NCBI GenBank assembly: GCA_030063045.1
Contig: JAQSEB010000082.1
Span: 1,860,001 to 1,924,000 of the forward strand
DNA length: 64,000 bases
Direction: 5' to 3'
DNA from: Pratylenchus scribneri
Taxonomy: Eukaryota; Nematoda; Chromadorea; Rhabditida; Pratylenchidae
Shown here one piece after another: positions 35,201-47,848 of the stretch. The position numbers were made by a program, and so were the translations under genes. Numbering within the stretch: the first letter of the stretch is position 1; the number at the start of each line of letters is the position of its first letter. Below the pieces are notes generated by a model. It saw nothing but the letters and a program-made list of their open reading frames with translations, ran no database searches and was not told where the DNA came from.

Positions 35201-36541
35201 AGTGCAAATTTTGATTTATTATGATCGCGGATTCGATGGCATCTGATATGTTACGGTTTAAATTATTTGTGTCTTTAAAAAATTTTTCAATTTATTTTCG
35301 GAAGCTAAACCAAAATTATGTAAAACTAATTTTACGGAAAATCAATATAAAACAACATCCAAAAACAGAAAAAGATACAAATAAATTATACATAATTTTG
35401 TCATATTTAATGTCAATTTCATCATTATTATTTTTTGATTGTTTACAAATTTAAATAAATGGATAAAATATTTGGAACGTGTTCTCGCATCAGTTAATCG
35501 AGAATGTGTTCCAAAAATAATATTCCCAAAAGAGGAAATAGAATCCGACATTTTGGTACACGTTTCACAAAATAATTCTGAGAAATATACATATTCTGGA
35601 AATATTTCTTAGAATATAATATATTTTTCAGAATATTTTTGAAACACGTTTCACAAAACTAATTCTGAGAAATATACATATTCTGGCAATATTTCTTAGA
35701 ATATAATATATTTTTCAGAATATTTTTGAGAATGTGTACCAAAAATGTTAGTCACAAAAAAGCCTCTTTTGGGAATATTTTTTGGAGCACATTCCCAAAA
35801 AATTTCCCACTATATGGGGAAAATATAAATTACACGATGTAAAATATTCCCAAAAATATTTTTCTACACATAGGCGAAAACATTTCGCCTATATGGTTCA
35901 AAAATAAATTCCAAAATAAAATTTATTTTGAAAAATATTTTTCTGACACATAGGCGAAAACATTTCGCCTATATGGTTCAAAAATATTTTTGAAAATGTA
36001 AAATATTTTCACAATACAAAGTTTGGAGCAAATTCTCAGAATAATTCCAACTATTTTTTCAAAAAATATTTTTAAAAATAAATTTTATTCTTAGAATATA
36101 TTCCAAAATGTCAACATTTTTCAATATATCGGTAGATTTATTTTTATTCTCATAGGCTCATGTTTTTTCCGATTTTTGCATATTTTGGAAAATATTGTCA
36201 GAATAAATGACAAGTTTGAGACTCCGGGTGATTGGCAATGGCAAATTCCAATCGGTGTTTTATCTTTTTTTGTTGAGTCGCATTCTTTTTTCTTTCTTAA
36301 TTTTTCATCCAATCATCCCTTTTAGGCAAATTCTAATTTGAATATTGCCAAACTGAGGAAAATAATCTTTTGATTGGATGACCTATATTCCTCAATTTTA
36401 TCAAATTGGAACAATTTGGATTCATTTATTTGCCCTTTTGGTCTCAATAAAAAATAGGCAATAATATTCCTAAGTTATCCACTAAAAAATTATCATAATT
36501 TTTAGCCAAATATATTTGAAACTTATAATTAATATATTTTT
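35201..36541. other. Gene-poor interval with local tandem repeats
   Basis: Two copies of a segment of about 85-90 bases with aattctgagaaatatacata and ttcttagaatataatatat lie at about 35565-35650 and 35655-35735. A phrase with cacataggcgaaaacatttcgcctat also occurs twice (about 35870 and 35945). 36220-36430 is related to 28590-28870. No supported gene. Confidence 0.6.
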
Positions 36542-37824
36542 ATGAAGAAGGCCAGCCAAATGGAACAATCTGCAATTTTTAATATTGAAATAGAAGGCCG
36601 AAATAATCAAATTGTACAAATTAAAAGGGGAATTATTATTATTATAGGGGAAAATAATTTAATTTAATTTTACAGACTATGGATACTGTCAATTGGAGTT
36701 TTTCTGAGGGTGGTGGAAATACTTTTAGAACAAACCAAAATTTCCAAATTGTTGGCAATATTGGCAACACATCTGCCACTCAATTTGTTGGTTCAATTCT
36801 ACTTTTTGAATAAATTATCAAATTTAATTTATTTATTTTAAGCGCGTTAAAAATGGCAATAATATGCACAGCAATGGGGGCAAAATTGGCCAATCGCAGC
36901 AGAATTTTGCCATTAAACTCGATGGAAAGAATGGGAAAGTAGATGGACTCATTTGTGTAAGTTATTTGGTAATTTATAATAATGGAAAATATTTAAAAAT
37001 CAATAAGGTTATGATGGTATTTGGTATTCAACAGTTTAGTATTTTATCCAAGAACCTCATAGCTCATACCATATATCCATATCCAATCTATAAAATATAA
37101 ATTCTCTTTGTGACACATTGTTTGATATTGATTTTTAGGTTTATTTAATTTTACATTAGTTTGAACCAGAAACCATAAGAAGGTTTAAACGGTTTAATAC
37201 TTTTAATTTTTGGTCAAACAACGAGAGTAATAAGCTAAACCTACCTGACTTTACGAGATCTATCGATTGGGATATGGGATTTCGGGCCTAGGATAAACCA
37301 TTGAACAACTAAACTTTTCGCAATTTTCAATACTTTTTCTAGCCATTTTCAATGTTTTTTTCGCCAAATTCTCCCATCTCTGTAAATAAAAAATTATTAT
37401 TTTTTAAGGAAAGCAATAAAGTGAACACAACCGAATTGGAAGGAGGGGCAAGAATGCAATCACTTCAACAAAATTTCATTCAACAAGTGAATGGGCAGCA
37501 ATTTGATGGAATGAAAAATGTAAAATAATAATTAAATAATTTTAATTTTTAATTAAATTAATCCCCTTTATTATTATAGTCCATTTTTGCGAATGTTATT
37601 GCCGTGCGCGGCAACAATTCTGGCTTCGAAAATGCCCCAGTCCAAAAGGTGGATGGCGGCATCAAAGCAAAAGGCAACAATATGGATATGGTAAGAAAAA
37701 TTAAAACGATATTTTATAATACATTTACTAGAAAAATGTCGTCGTCAATTTGCATATCAAACATGGACAACAGGAACAGGATCAAATGGCCCAAACACCC
37801 AACGACGGGTTTCATCATTTATAA
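36542..37824 (+). CDS. Repeat protein with exons of 37-38 codons
   Basis: Six exons, all phase 0: 36542-36613, 36676-36786, 36843-36956, 37409-37519, 37580-37690 and 37732-37824, giving 203 residues. Exons 2-5 are 37, 38, 37 and 37 codons. Exons 3 and 4 align as repeats (GGKIGQSQQNFAIKLDGKNG against GGARMQSLQQNFIQQVNGQQ), and the others keep weaker Asn/Gly/Gln spacing. This points to growth by exon duplication and perhaps a beta-solenoid-like fold; the fold is inference. No signal peptide is obvious. An ATG at 36560 is an alternative start. The large intron 36957-37408 contains a dispersed repeat related to 17.6 and 23.1 kb. Confidence 0.68.
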
Positions 37825-39184
37825 ATTGTGGGAAAATAAATTGAGAAAATGATTGCGATACGATGAATAGGAGGGATAGAAAAGAAAATGATTTAATAAA
37901 TTGCTTATTGTTAGGAATTTCTTTAGGAAAAATTATGTTCTTAAATTCTAAATAATGCAATGTTTTTTTTTCTCATCAATGAAAATAATTCTTTATTCAA
38001 AATTAGCATATTATAATAATAATTAATAATACATCAACATTTATGTTAATTTTATTCAACATTTTAATTAACTTTATTTTATATGAATTAGTTTATGGTT
38101 ATGGTTTTTATTAAATGAATTTGATTAAATAAACTTTGTCATTAAAGGTGGATAAAATATATTAACAAAATAACAAGGTTTACTTATCGTACCTTTTTGT
38201 GTCAAATTAAATTAATTCTGAAATTGCAAATTCAATAAATTTCGAACAGAAATTGCAAAATATTTTTGAATACTTTCCCTAACAAAATTCTCAAACTGTT
38301 ACCAAAATTAATTAACCACAAATTTTTGGCCAAATATGGTCGGACTGATCATAATTCAATCGTGTTTTATTTTCTTGGACAGCTGAAAACGAATATATGG
38401 TGGCCAAAAAATTGTACCTCATTTAATATTTATGTTCCAATTAAAATAAAATATATTTGTCCACATTAAATATGTAAATTTATATTTTATACATTTCCAA
38501 TTGGAATATTCCAATTTTAGAAAATGTTGGCATTTTTTATTCTATGTCCTCCAATGTTTGGTAAAATATATAATTCTTATAATATAAATATTTAAATATA
38601 GTTGTATTAAAATTTCTACATCCTCTCAATAATTATGAGTCCGATGAAAATTTATGCCTTCCAAAATATTTTTTTGAATCCCATTAAAAAAATGCACATT
38701 TAATTTTGTCCTAAACCTAAACCTTACCTTACTCAACCCATCAGGAAGTACCTTAAATCTAATCTTATGTTAGCCTATTATAAATTTGGGTTGGGTAAGC
38801 AAGGAACAGAGGATGGGATTTAGAGTAGGTAGGATTTAGGTCTGGGTAGTTCTGGATGGGGTATAGGGTAGGGCGTAGGGTAGAATTTTGATTTGGACGC
38901 ATAAAAATTGATAGGATACATAAAAATATTACTGCTGGATGCATAAAATATTATAGGACTTAGGACGCATAAATTTTCATTGGACTCATAATTATTAATT
39001 GAACTCATAATTGTTGATTGGAGGCAGAAACTGTAGAAGAACCTTTAATATTTAAAATTATTATAAAAAAAGCTAACGTAAATACTTATGTAATATATTT
39101 CACTTTAATTCAATTACAATTTCCGCTTTTTATTAAATTTTGCAGCTCTAAATTGACGTTAATGAAATGATTTTCAAATTTTAA
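37825..39184. other. Gene-poor interval with inverted repeat
   Basis: 38040-38280 is related to 29190-29450. An inverted pair, taattatgagtccgatgaaa (from about 38633) and its near reverse complement ending about 38997, bounds a 360-base segment, with repeated aattatgagt phrases outside it; probably a decayed MITE. No supported gene. Confidence 0.55.
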
Positions 39185-39451
39185 ATGCCACCCATTTTAC
39201 TAATGAACTTGAACTTTATTTCTTCAAAAAATGTAAACGATTTTTTATTAGAAAAGAGGCAAATTGCACGCAAATTATTGGAAATTGAGAATAAATTTGC
39301 AGTTCCCAATAATTTTATGGGTGGGCTTTTCGCGTGCCATCCAATATCCATGTCCCCGGTTCATTCTCCATTTTTGCCACCCAATTTTCATCCCACGGAG
39401 CAAAGTCAGAATGAATTATGTACATTGCTCCTAATTCTGAAAAAAATATAA
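39185..39451 (+). CDS. Hypothetical small protein
   Basis: Single open frame of 88 codons from a true ATG. It includes a helical charged stretch (LEKRQIARKLLEIENKFAVP) and a Pro/Ser/His-rich stretch (MSPVHSPFLPPNFHP). Base composition in the frame is more gene-like than its surroundings, but no family is recognised, and it may be one exon of something larger. Confidence 0.35.
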   Translation: MPPILLMNLNFISSKNVNDFLLEKRQIARKLLEIENKFAVPNNFMGGLFACHPISMSPVHSPFLPPNFHPTEQSQNELCTLLLILKKI

Positions 39452-39996
39452 ATTTTAATATTTTTTGAATTTTTATTAATTTAAAAAATTCTAATTCGCT
39501 TATTTAGACTAAATTTTTTAATAATTATTTTAATTTTAAAATCGTCTGGATTTTTTGTAAATTTATGAATAGTTAATTATTTCCATATCCCTAGTCAATT
39601 AAAGCGAAAAGCAGATATTTCATTTCAATAAGCCAATCCCCCAATTAATTAGAAAAATATGAACTTTTTTCTGCACGGACATTTTCCGCCAATTATTATT
39701 TTATGCATCACATAATTTATAGCCAAAATTCCGTTCATTCTCGTGAATTTGAAAATTATTGTATCAAAAGAAAATACATTTTACTAGATTTTGTTTACTC
39801 ATTGCCAACTTGGCCATAAAGTCACCAAATGAGCATTGCGCAATTGCCTTCATCATCATTCGGTAAGCAAAAATTATTCATTGCATCCAAAGAGAAATTC
39901 TACATTTTAATTAGAATTTAAAATTTTATTTTTCCTTCATTTATTTTTTTTTTATTTTAAATATTTTATTTTATTTTAGCAGATGATTTAAATGAA

Positions 39997-41468
39997 ATGG
40001 CATCATCTTTTTTGAATTTCACCTTTCCCATTGGAAATGAATACAATGGAACAAAATATCAAATTTTATTTTCATTGAATTCGTTGGAATTATTGGTCCA
40101 TCTTTTCTTGGATGCTCCATTTTCGGCCATCAATTTTTTGCTAATTTTCAATACTTCAATTTTGCATAAAAATTTGAAATTTATTCTCCTCTGCCAGAGT
40201 GCCTGCATTTTTGTCCGGGCAATCGGTAATTTTATTAAGGAAAAGATGAGAGGGGAGGAAAAAAAAGATAGTTTCCGGTTGGATACCGGAAAAATTATTT
40301 CCGGTTGGATTCCGGAATGATTGCTTCCGGTTAGATGACTTTTTGGCCAGGAAGGATATCATTTCTAATAAATTGATTCCCCTTTTTTACTTTTTCTCTA
40401 ATTAGAATTTAGTGTTTATTTATTCATTTTTGAATAATTATTTATTTAAAGGTCGATCCATTTTGAACATTGTCCGAATTACTTCATTCAATAATGTGGT
40501 CACCATTGGTTCCTCACCCCTTATACTCCTCTATTCCCAGCCAACCTATATTCGAAATTTTATTATTCATGTTATGGTAATTGAACGAATTATGGCCACC
40601 GTATTCTTCAAAACTTATGAAAGATGGCAAAGCAACAAATTTAGCATTGCTTGGTTTATTTTGACGGTCAGTTAAATTAAACCAATTTATTATTATTTTC
40701 AATATTTTTCAATAGTTTTTTGCCGCAATGTTAAGTGCAAATGGCACATTTTTGTTTGGCAAAGAAAATTCGCAAAAAATCAGTTTTATCACATTCATTG
40801 TCACATTCATTTTGGGCATTTTTGAATTGTTGGCATTTGCTTGGATTTGGCACCGAAATGATCGAATATATGAGCAGTCCATTTTCAGTCTATCCGAAAA
40901 ATATCAGGCAAATAAATTTATTATTAATTCATTAAATTAATTGGATTTTTGCAGCTTTCGGAGAATATTCGAACAGCCAAACAATTGATTCCATGCATTT
41001 TTCTCCATTTCATCAATATCGTCTTTGGCACAACCCAAAGCATTTTGAACACTTATAAATTGATTGGAACTGATCAATTTTATTATGATTTAGTTGGGGG
41101 CCAATTAGTGTTCACAACTTCCTCAATTATCAGTTTTTTCATTGAACTCTCAATGATCATGTACAATTTAATACAAAATATATTTTTAAATTAATTATTT
41201 TAGTTATCATCCATTTTTGAAACGCCAATTATTGGAAAAATGGAAAACATTCAAAAGATGCGAATATTTGCCAACGGCTGCACAAATTCGGCAAAACACA
41301 ATTTCCCCACAACATCCGAGTGCGGAAATGAAAAAATTGGTCAACATTCGGGGTGAACCATTGTTTGTCAGCACAAGTCAGGAGGAAATCCGGGAAAAAC
41401 ATTTTATACAATTGAGCAATGTTTGGGAGGGAAAATTCGGGAATGGAAAAAGACGTGGATCGAAATGA
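39997..41468 (+). CDS. Sre-family chemoreceptor (7TM GPCR)
   Basis: Five exons: 39997-40225, 40452-40666, 40716-40907, 40955-41160 and 41204-41468, giving 368 residues with consistent phases. Several hydrophobic segments are spread along it. Family landmarks are HVMVIERIMATVFFKTYERW after the third helix and YQ-LSENIRTAKQL before the later helices, then IYHPFLKR at the start of the cytoplasmic tail, all typical of nematode serpentine receptor class e. These receptors sense chemicals in sensory neurons. Exon 2 is taken to start at 40452 because only that acceptor keeps the phase. Intron 3 begins with GC instead of GT. Intron 1 carries a short ccggttgga/ttccgg repeat. The gene ends only 114 bases from the 3' end of the THADA gene on the other strand. 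Confidence 0.85.
40908..40954 (+). other. GC-AG intron in the sre gene (47 bp)
   Basis: Donor CAG|GCAAAT, acceptor TTTGCAG. Reading through gives an in-frame stop (TAA at about 40938), and joining the flanks restores the conserved YQ-LSEN segment, so the intron is required. Confidence 0.85.
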
Positions 41469-41582
41469 AGAAAGAAAATGGAATTTTTGTAAAATATTTT
41501 ATTTTTTCAATCAACTAAAAATAAAAATGAATTTGAATAACAGCAAACAAATAAAATAATGTAAATATATGTATATTTCTAA

Positions 41583-44500
41583 CTATAAATTTAAATCAAC
41601 AATTTTGCTATGTTTTCGTATATTAAGCCATTCTTTCAATTTCCAAACATTTTCCGAGGATTCCAATTCTTCAATTTGTGAAGCCTGAAAATTGAAATAT
41701 TTAAATTATGGAAAATATTTGCGCTCATAAAAAATAAATTTGTGACTTAATGTTTTATTTTTAATTAGGCCCCAAAGTATTAAATAAAACTCACAAAAAT
41801 ATGGACGCCATCAATGAAATTTTGGTTGCAATTAAATGAAGTGCTGGAAAGCCATTCCACTGAAAATTATCATAAAAATAAAAATAATTAATCTTACAAA
41901 TTCGTTCAAGTTGGTTTCGAGTTGAAATTGATATAATTGCAGCCGAGGCAAGTTCCCTTTGTTGTCGAGCCGGGAAGGAAAGCAACAAACATATCTAAAA
42001 AAATAAAAATATAGCTAAATTAATATATTTAAGCAACCAAATTTGGTAAAAATGGATGCAATGGGAAATTCTCTTGAACCTGGGGCACGGGTCGAAGATG
42101 GGTAAAAATGATGAGAAGTGGAAAACTCAAAAGGAAATGACGGCATCCAAATGTTTTTGCCTCCAATGCAGCTGCAATTTCGGCCAAATGCTCCATCAAA
42201 AGATCAAATAGGGATGGATGGCTAAATTTGGAATGGTATTTGATGGAATATGAGAAAAGTAAATTACCGGGTGAAAAATTCATGGGCCGACAATTTGCAT
42301 TTTGGATGAATGTGCAGGGATCGTTGTTGATTGGCAGGCGTCCCAAAAACACGTTTAATTAATGCGGCAAAAAGTTGGGTATATGCGTTGCGGATCTATT
42401 TTTAATATTTTATTAGGAAGGAATTGAAAAAATGTAGTAAAATATTTACTAAAAATAAAAAAAAAATATTTTGTTTAGTGATTCCTATAAAGTGCAAAAA
42501 TAAAAGAAAGTGATATTTGATTTATGAGAGAAGATGTATTCCGGAAAGATTTTAATCTAAGTTTGTTCCGGTTGGTTTCCGGAAAGTTTTAATCTAAGTT
42601 TGTTCCGGTTGGTTTCCGGAAAGATTTTAATCTAAGTTTGTTCCGGTTGGTTTCCGGAAAGTTTTAATCTAAGTTTGTTCCGGTTGGTTTCCGGAAAGAT
42701 TTTAATCTAAGTTTGTTCCGGTTGGTTTCCGGAAAGTTTTAATCTAAGTTTGTTCCGGTTGGTTTCCGGAAAGATTTTAATCTAAGTTTGTTCCGGTTGG
42801 TTTCCGGAAAGTTTTAATCTAAGTTTGTTCCGGTTGGTTTCCGGAAAGATTTTAATCTAAGTTTGTTCCGGTTGGTTTCCGGAAAGTTTTAATCTAAGTT
42901 TGTTCCGGTTGGTTTCCGGAAAGTTTTAATCTAATTTTGTTCCGGTTGGTTTCCGGAAAGATTTTAATCTAAGTTTGTTCCGGTTGATTTCCGGAAAGTT
43001 TTAATCTAATTTTGTTCCGGTTGGTTTCCGGAAATATTTTAATCTAAGTTTGTTCCGGTTGATTTCCGGAAAGTTTTAATCTAAGTTTGTTCCGGTTGGT
43101 TTCCGGAAAGTTTTAATCCAAGTTTGTTCCGGTTGGTTTCCGGAAAGTTTTAATATAAGTTTGTTCCGGTTGGTTTCCGGAAAGTTTTAATCTAAGTTTG
43201 TTCCGGTTGGTTTCCGGAAAGTTTTAATCTAAGTTTGTTCCGGTTGGCTTCCGGAAAATAATTAAGTATTCCGGAAAACACTAGTTTAAATTTTAATTCA
43301 AATATTATTTAATTTTCCGATTTTTTGAGAAACGCATAAATATGAATAAAAAAACCCACCGGCCAAATATCAGAAGTTAGCCCATCCAATGTGGAATGGA
43401 AAGCCGATTCGACATGAGGGAGAACAAGTTCAGAAAATTTGGAATTGACAAAAAGAAGACGAAGAATATTGACGCAATGTACTCTGCAAAATATGGGAAA
43501 ATGGATGAATAAATGCGGAATTGACGAACTCTAATTCAGGCTCATCTAATTGCCTGCATTTTAATAATTGGCCAATTGTTGAATTAAATTGTGCCGAAAG
43601 TGAATTTGCATCCAAATTTGTGACCAAAATTGTTGAGACCAAATGGGGCAAACCCGCACTTCGTCGGGTCACACAAAATCGATGTTCTACTGAAAATTGG
43701 AATAAAATTGGGCCATTTCTAAATATTAATTTACCATTTTGGCCCATTAATGCGCCCATTATTTGATGGATCCATTTGGATGGATTGCAGGGGAAATCGT
43801 TCCTTTCCCCGCTGAATTCCCAAAATCTTCGACAAACAATTTGGAATGATTCGGCGGCGGCCTCAAATGCACCCCGATGACGGCATTCAGTCAATTGTTT
43901 CCAAAAATATTTGAATCCAATTCCATTTAATTGTTCATCCGTCAAAGATGTTGAATTTGGCATTTCCCGAATTATTTCGGCAAAAATTTCGCTGATTGCC
44001 CGGTGGGCTCGAAAACATGTTCGAGCCAATTGTTGGGCGCAAATGAAGGAGGCTGAATTTAAAAAAATAAAATTCATTTCTGAAAATTTAATATTTTTAC
44101 ATTCATCCAAAATTTGATTATTTTTGGGCAAATATCCTTCAGGCGACATTGAATGGACGACAGGCGAAATTAAATCGGCACAAAAATGGCAAAGTGAAAT
44201 AATTCGGTCCAAAAGTTCTGTAAAGGAAAAAAATTAATTATAATTAAAAATAAAATAATTAAATTATATTTAAAAATAAAATAATTAAATTATATTTAAT
44301 TAAAATAATAAAATAAATTATTTAAAAATAAAAATAATTAAATTAAATTATATTTAAAAATAAATTAAATTATATTTTAAAAATATTTATGTCCACCTTT
44401 CTTCCCAAAATCCAATTCAATAAATGGCAATGCCGTTTGCAATGCGGCCACCAATGCGTGGAGTTGCGGTGATTGGATCAAAGCCAACAAATCATTTTGA

Positions 44501-47500
44501 TTTCCTTTTCGCATAATTCCACATTTGGCATCAATTTTTTCAATTAATTTTAAAATGAATTTATTTTTGGCATTCAAATCCAATTTTGGGAGAAGGAAAC
44601 GTAATCTTCACAAAAAATGGGAATATTATTTTCCAATAAAATTTAATTTTAAAAATATCTTTTTTATATTATTTTTTCCCCAAATTTTATTTTTTTTACC
44701 CATAATTAGTTTTTTTTTTACTTCTAATAATCAGAAACCGGTTTTAGATCCTACAAACATTATACCAATTTGTATATTTCATAGAGGAGACACATCGAAT
44801 GGTATACATATAAAATGTTACATTCTGGCCCAAATTAAAGTGTTTAAAACCAAAAATGAAAAAATGGTTTAAACGACTTAACTCAGTTTCGATTTAAAAT
44901 AGCAAATGTTTAATAATTCAAAAGAAGCGTTTCGATGAGATTTACAAAGGTATAAGGTTTGTAGTGTCTAAAACTGGTTTCTGATTTATTAAGAAATCAA
45001 AAACTACTTTTAATGAAAATGAAATAAAAAATAGGGTAAAAGTGTCTTCTTTTTAATTTCATTTTGCACCTATATTCAATTGCTTGTTGATGTCTTGGCA
45101 TAAAAGGTGCAATGTCAAGTAAAATCCATTCCTCTTCCGTTATTTGAATTTCCACAGAATATTTTCGTATTCCTTCATTTGACCAAAATTTATTCAACAA
45201 TTTCAGTGCAATTTCCTGGCACACTTCATATCGATCATCCAATGCCTGAAGCAATTTTCGCCATTCATTTTGGCCAATCCATTCCCAAATTTGAATATGC
45301 ATCGAGAATGGGTCTTCTTCAATTGGAATTGATAAATATAATTGGGAAAGCAAAGTTAAGGCCGAAATTCGTGTACAAAATGGGATATTCCCTTCCTCTT
45401 CCTCTTCATCTTCTTCCTCTTCATTATCATTTTCTTGGCCATTTTCCACAAAATTAATTCCATTCTCTTTTTGTTGATTCGACAAATTTGTCATCAAATT
45501 TTGGTGCCAATCTGGGGCTGCTGAAAATAAAATTTGGATTTTATTTAGATAAGTTTAGAAAATGGTTAAAAATATTGGTATAAATTTAATTTACCCAAAA
45601 ATGACTGAATTTAATATTTAATCGAAATTTTTCGTTAAAAAAATAATCATTTTTTTGGCCATATTACTTGGCCATAACTAATTGGTAGAGCTTAGACCAA
45701 AAAATAAGCATAGATTTAATGCTAGGGCTATGTAGGGTAGGAATCTGAAAAAAGTCTGATTTGGCCAAGTAAGGCTTTAAAAATTATTTTCAATACAAAA
45801 GATTTCGGATAAATTTTGTCGTTTTTCGGGTAAATTAATACATTCCTTAAAAATAATTATAAAAAATTTTAATAAAGTGCTGCTTCAGAGATCCTTGGTC
45901 CTGCACTGCCCAACACACTTGGACTTGGATGGCAATTCCTATCATTAATTTGGGTTCATCATTAGCAGCATTAAAATTATTAGACTCGAATGGGATTCGA
46001 ACATTGGTCGATCCCAAATTAAAATCCGCAACTTAACCCACTCGACCATCCATTCAACCTTTCTTTTTGCATTTTTACTGACCAATATTTTTGAATGCCA
46101 ATTGATGAAGCCAATGGAAAAAATTCCGATATGATTGGATTTGGCACTGTTCTTCGGAATTTGTTTGACATCTATTTTTGGCCAATATTTTCAACAATGA
46201 TTTTGAATGTTCTCGAATGCGCGTAATGAGCTTAGAAATGAATTTAATTAAATAAAATAATTTTTTCCGAATTACTTTATCCAATTGAGTAAAAATGGCT
46301 TGTCGAGCGGATGGCGATTTCAAATGCAAATTTGAGGGTAAAAATTGTTGGGCTAATCGAATTTCAATTGGAAGGACGGGCTGGGAACTTTTTGGATGGG
46401 AACAAAGAAGAGACCAGGCAGAAAGGCGTGTCTTAATTAAAAAAAAGAAACAATTAAATATTTGATAATTTTTTAAAATTTTCCCAAAATTTTTATCCAA
46501 ATTTAAATCCACCTCAAAATCGACAGATTCCAATGTTTGCCGCATAATTTGTTCAGCATTTTCCTCTTCTTTTAATAAATCTAACCAATGAAGGGAACAA
46601 TCATTTCGATATCCATTCGAATGTTGGATGGCCAATCGAAGTAGAAAGCAAAGAGCGCGTTGGGAATGTTCCGATGATAAATGGGGAAAATCTTTAAAAA
46701 TTTTTTGTAATTTTTTAACATTTTATTTACCAATAAATGAATCAAATTCCCCCAAAAACCAGGCCTTTGATTCAGGTGAACGCAACAAAATTGGAAATAA
46801 TTTATTTTCGACTATTTTCCTCGCATTTGACTGTAAAATAGAAATGTTAAAGTGAAATTAGAATAAAAAATTTACATTAATATTTTCATTCAATAATTGT
46901 TGTTTAATTAATTCCAAATGGAATTGTATTCGACCATTTGAACAATTTCGACTCGACAATGATGCACAAATGTCCGAAACAATTAAATGCGAAATCTATT
47001 AATTTTAATAATTTTTGGAACAATTTATTGAATGAATATTTGCCTGCGCATCAATTGATTTATTTTCCATTTGTTTATATAAATTTTTCACAATTTCTTC
47101 TGTCATTAATTTTGGCCTTAATTCCGGATTTGAATGAAGGAGAATATGCTATAAAATTATGAAAAATTAAAAGAAAAATGTCAAACAAAAAACCATTGTT
47201 TTTGCCATTTGTTTGCTGATTATTTTCGTCTCAATTGTTGGAATTAATCTTTTCCCAATGGAAAATGCCCATTTACAAAAATAATTTGATGAATTTTTTG
47301 AAGAAGATTCGGATTTAAATGAACAAGAATTGGCTAAAAACATTGAAATTTGTACTGTTTTAATTCAATTTTAAAAAACCGCAATCCAATCGATGCAATT
47401 TAAACAAATTTCCCAAAATTGTTACAGCTTGAAAGCCAATTGAGTCAGCGGGAAAATCCAAAAGATCAATACAAAATTCGAGGATTTTGGATTGATGATA

Positions 47501-47848
47501 GGCTGGGAGAGGCCACGAAAACTGACTAATAAAATTAAATAATTTTGACAAAAAAAATAAATTAATTTAAACCATAAAATGGCAGTTATTCTGTTTAGTG
47601 TGTTCAATGCCCGTAAAAGATGGGAAACATTATTGACAAAATTATTAGCTTCCTCCAACGTTAATGGCAAACAATGGCCAATCAAAAAACCTGGACAAAA
47701 AATATTCCAAATTTTGGTCAATCATCAAATAACCTTCATTTTTGTGTGTTTGACAATCGCAGCAACAACACGGATCCAACCATTTTGGATCAGCCAGAAT
47801 GAACAAAAATGCCAAATCATCGACGGAATTAAAATTGGAACAATTCAT
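41583..47848 (-). CDS. THADA/Trm732-like protein (DUF2428)
   Basis: About 18-20 exons from ATG at 47848 to TAG at 41583. Family landmarks appear in the expected order: FCIDLLDFPADSIGFQAVT (about 47420), RLAQQFLPSNLHLKSPSARQ (about 46300-46380), RISALTLLSQL and a LDDRYEVCQEIALKLL helix (about 45200-45360), the DUF2428 signature VTRRSAGLPHLVSTIL (about 43640-43680), VHCVNILRLLF (about 43450-43480), IRNAYTQLFAALIKRVFG (about 42340-42395) and HPSLFDLLMEHL (about 42185-42220). In yeast the homologue Trm732 works with Trm7 in 2'-O-methylation of tRNA position 32; in animals THADA is also linked to energy balance. The protein is HEAT-like and cytosolic. The C-terminus is shorter than in human THADA. 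One intron is GC-AG. Other introns hold a minisatellite, a MITE and a SINE. Confidence 0.85.
42539..43259. repeat. Minisatellite in THADA intron (36/38 bp, about 19 copies)
   Basis: Units of ttccggaaag(at)tttaatct-aagtttgttccggttggt. The 38-base and 36-base forms (with and without 'at') alternate over the left part and then give way to a run of mainly 36-base units. Each unit carries a ttccgg...ccggttgg near-palindrome. The same ccggttgga/ttccgg phrase appears once or twice in the sre intron at about 40270-40335. Confidence 0.93.
44729..44986. mobile_element. MITE in THADA intron
   Basis: About 258 bases. The left end aatcagaaaccggttttaga and the reverse complement of the right end differ at only a few positions over about 30 bases. 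No coding capacity; target duplication not clear. Confidence 0.75.
45860..46055 (-). mobile_element. tRNA-derived SINE in THADA intron
   Basis: Read on the minus strand, 46055-45988 has a tRNA-like layout: GAATGGATGGTCGAGTGG (box A region) to TGTTCGAATCCCATTC (box B and acceptor end). The first and last seven bases pair at six positions. The anticodon arm does not fold well. A unique body follows, down to about 45860. The pattern of pol III boxes plus a non-tRNA body is that of a SINE, not a working tRNA. Confidence 0.7.
46996..47043 (-). other. GC-AG intron in the THADA gene (48 bp)
   Basis: Donor GCGCAG|GCAAAT, acceptor TTAATAG. Reading through meets a stop; using the only nearby GT shifts frame into a stop further on. 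Joining at GC keeps the THADA-like reading frame on both sides. Confidence 0.8.

Noticed and set aside
45988..46055. A functional tRNA gene on the minus strand
   Set aside because: Acceptor pairing has a mismatch and the anticodon arm does not fold properly; better explained as the head of a SINE.
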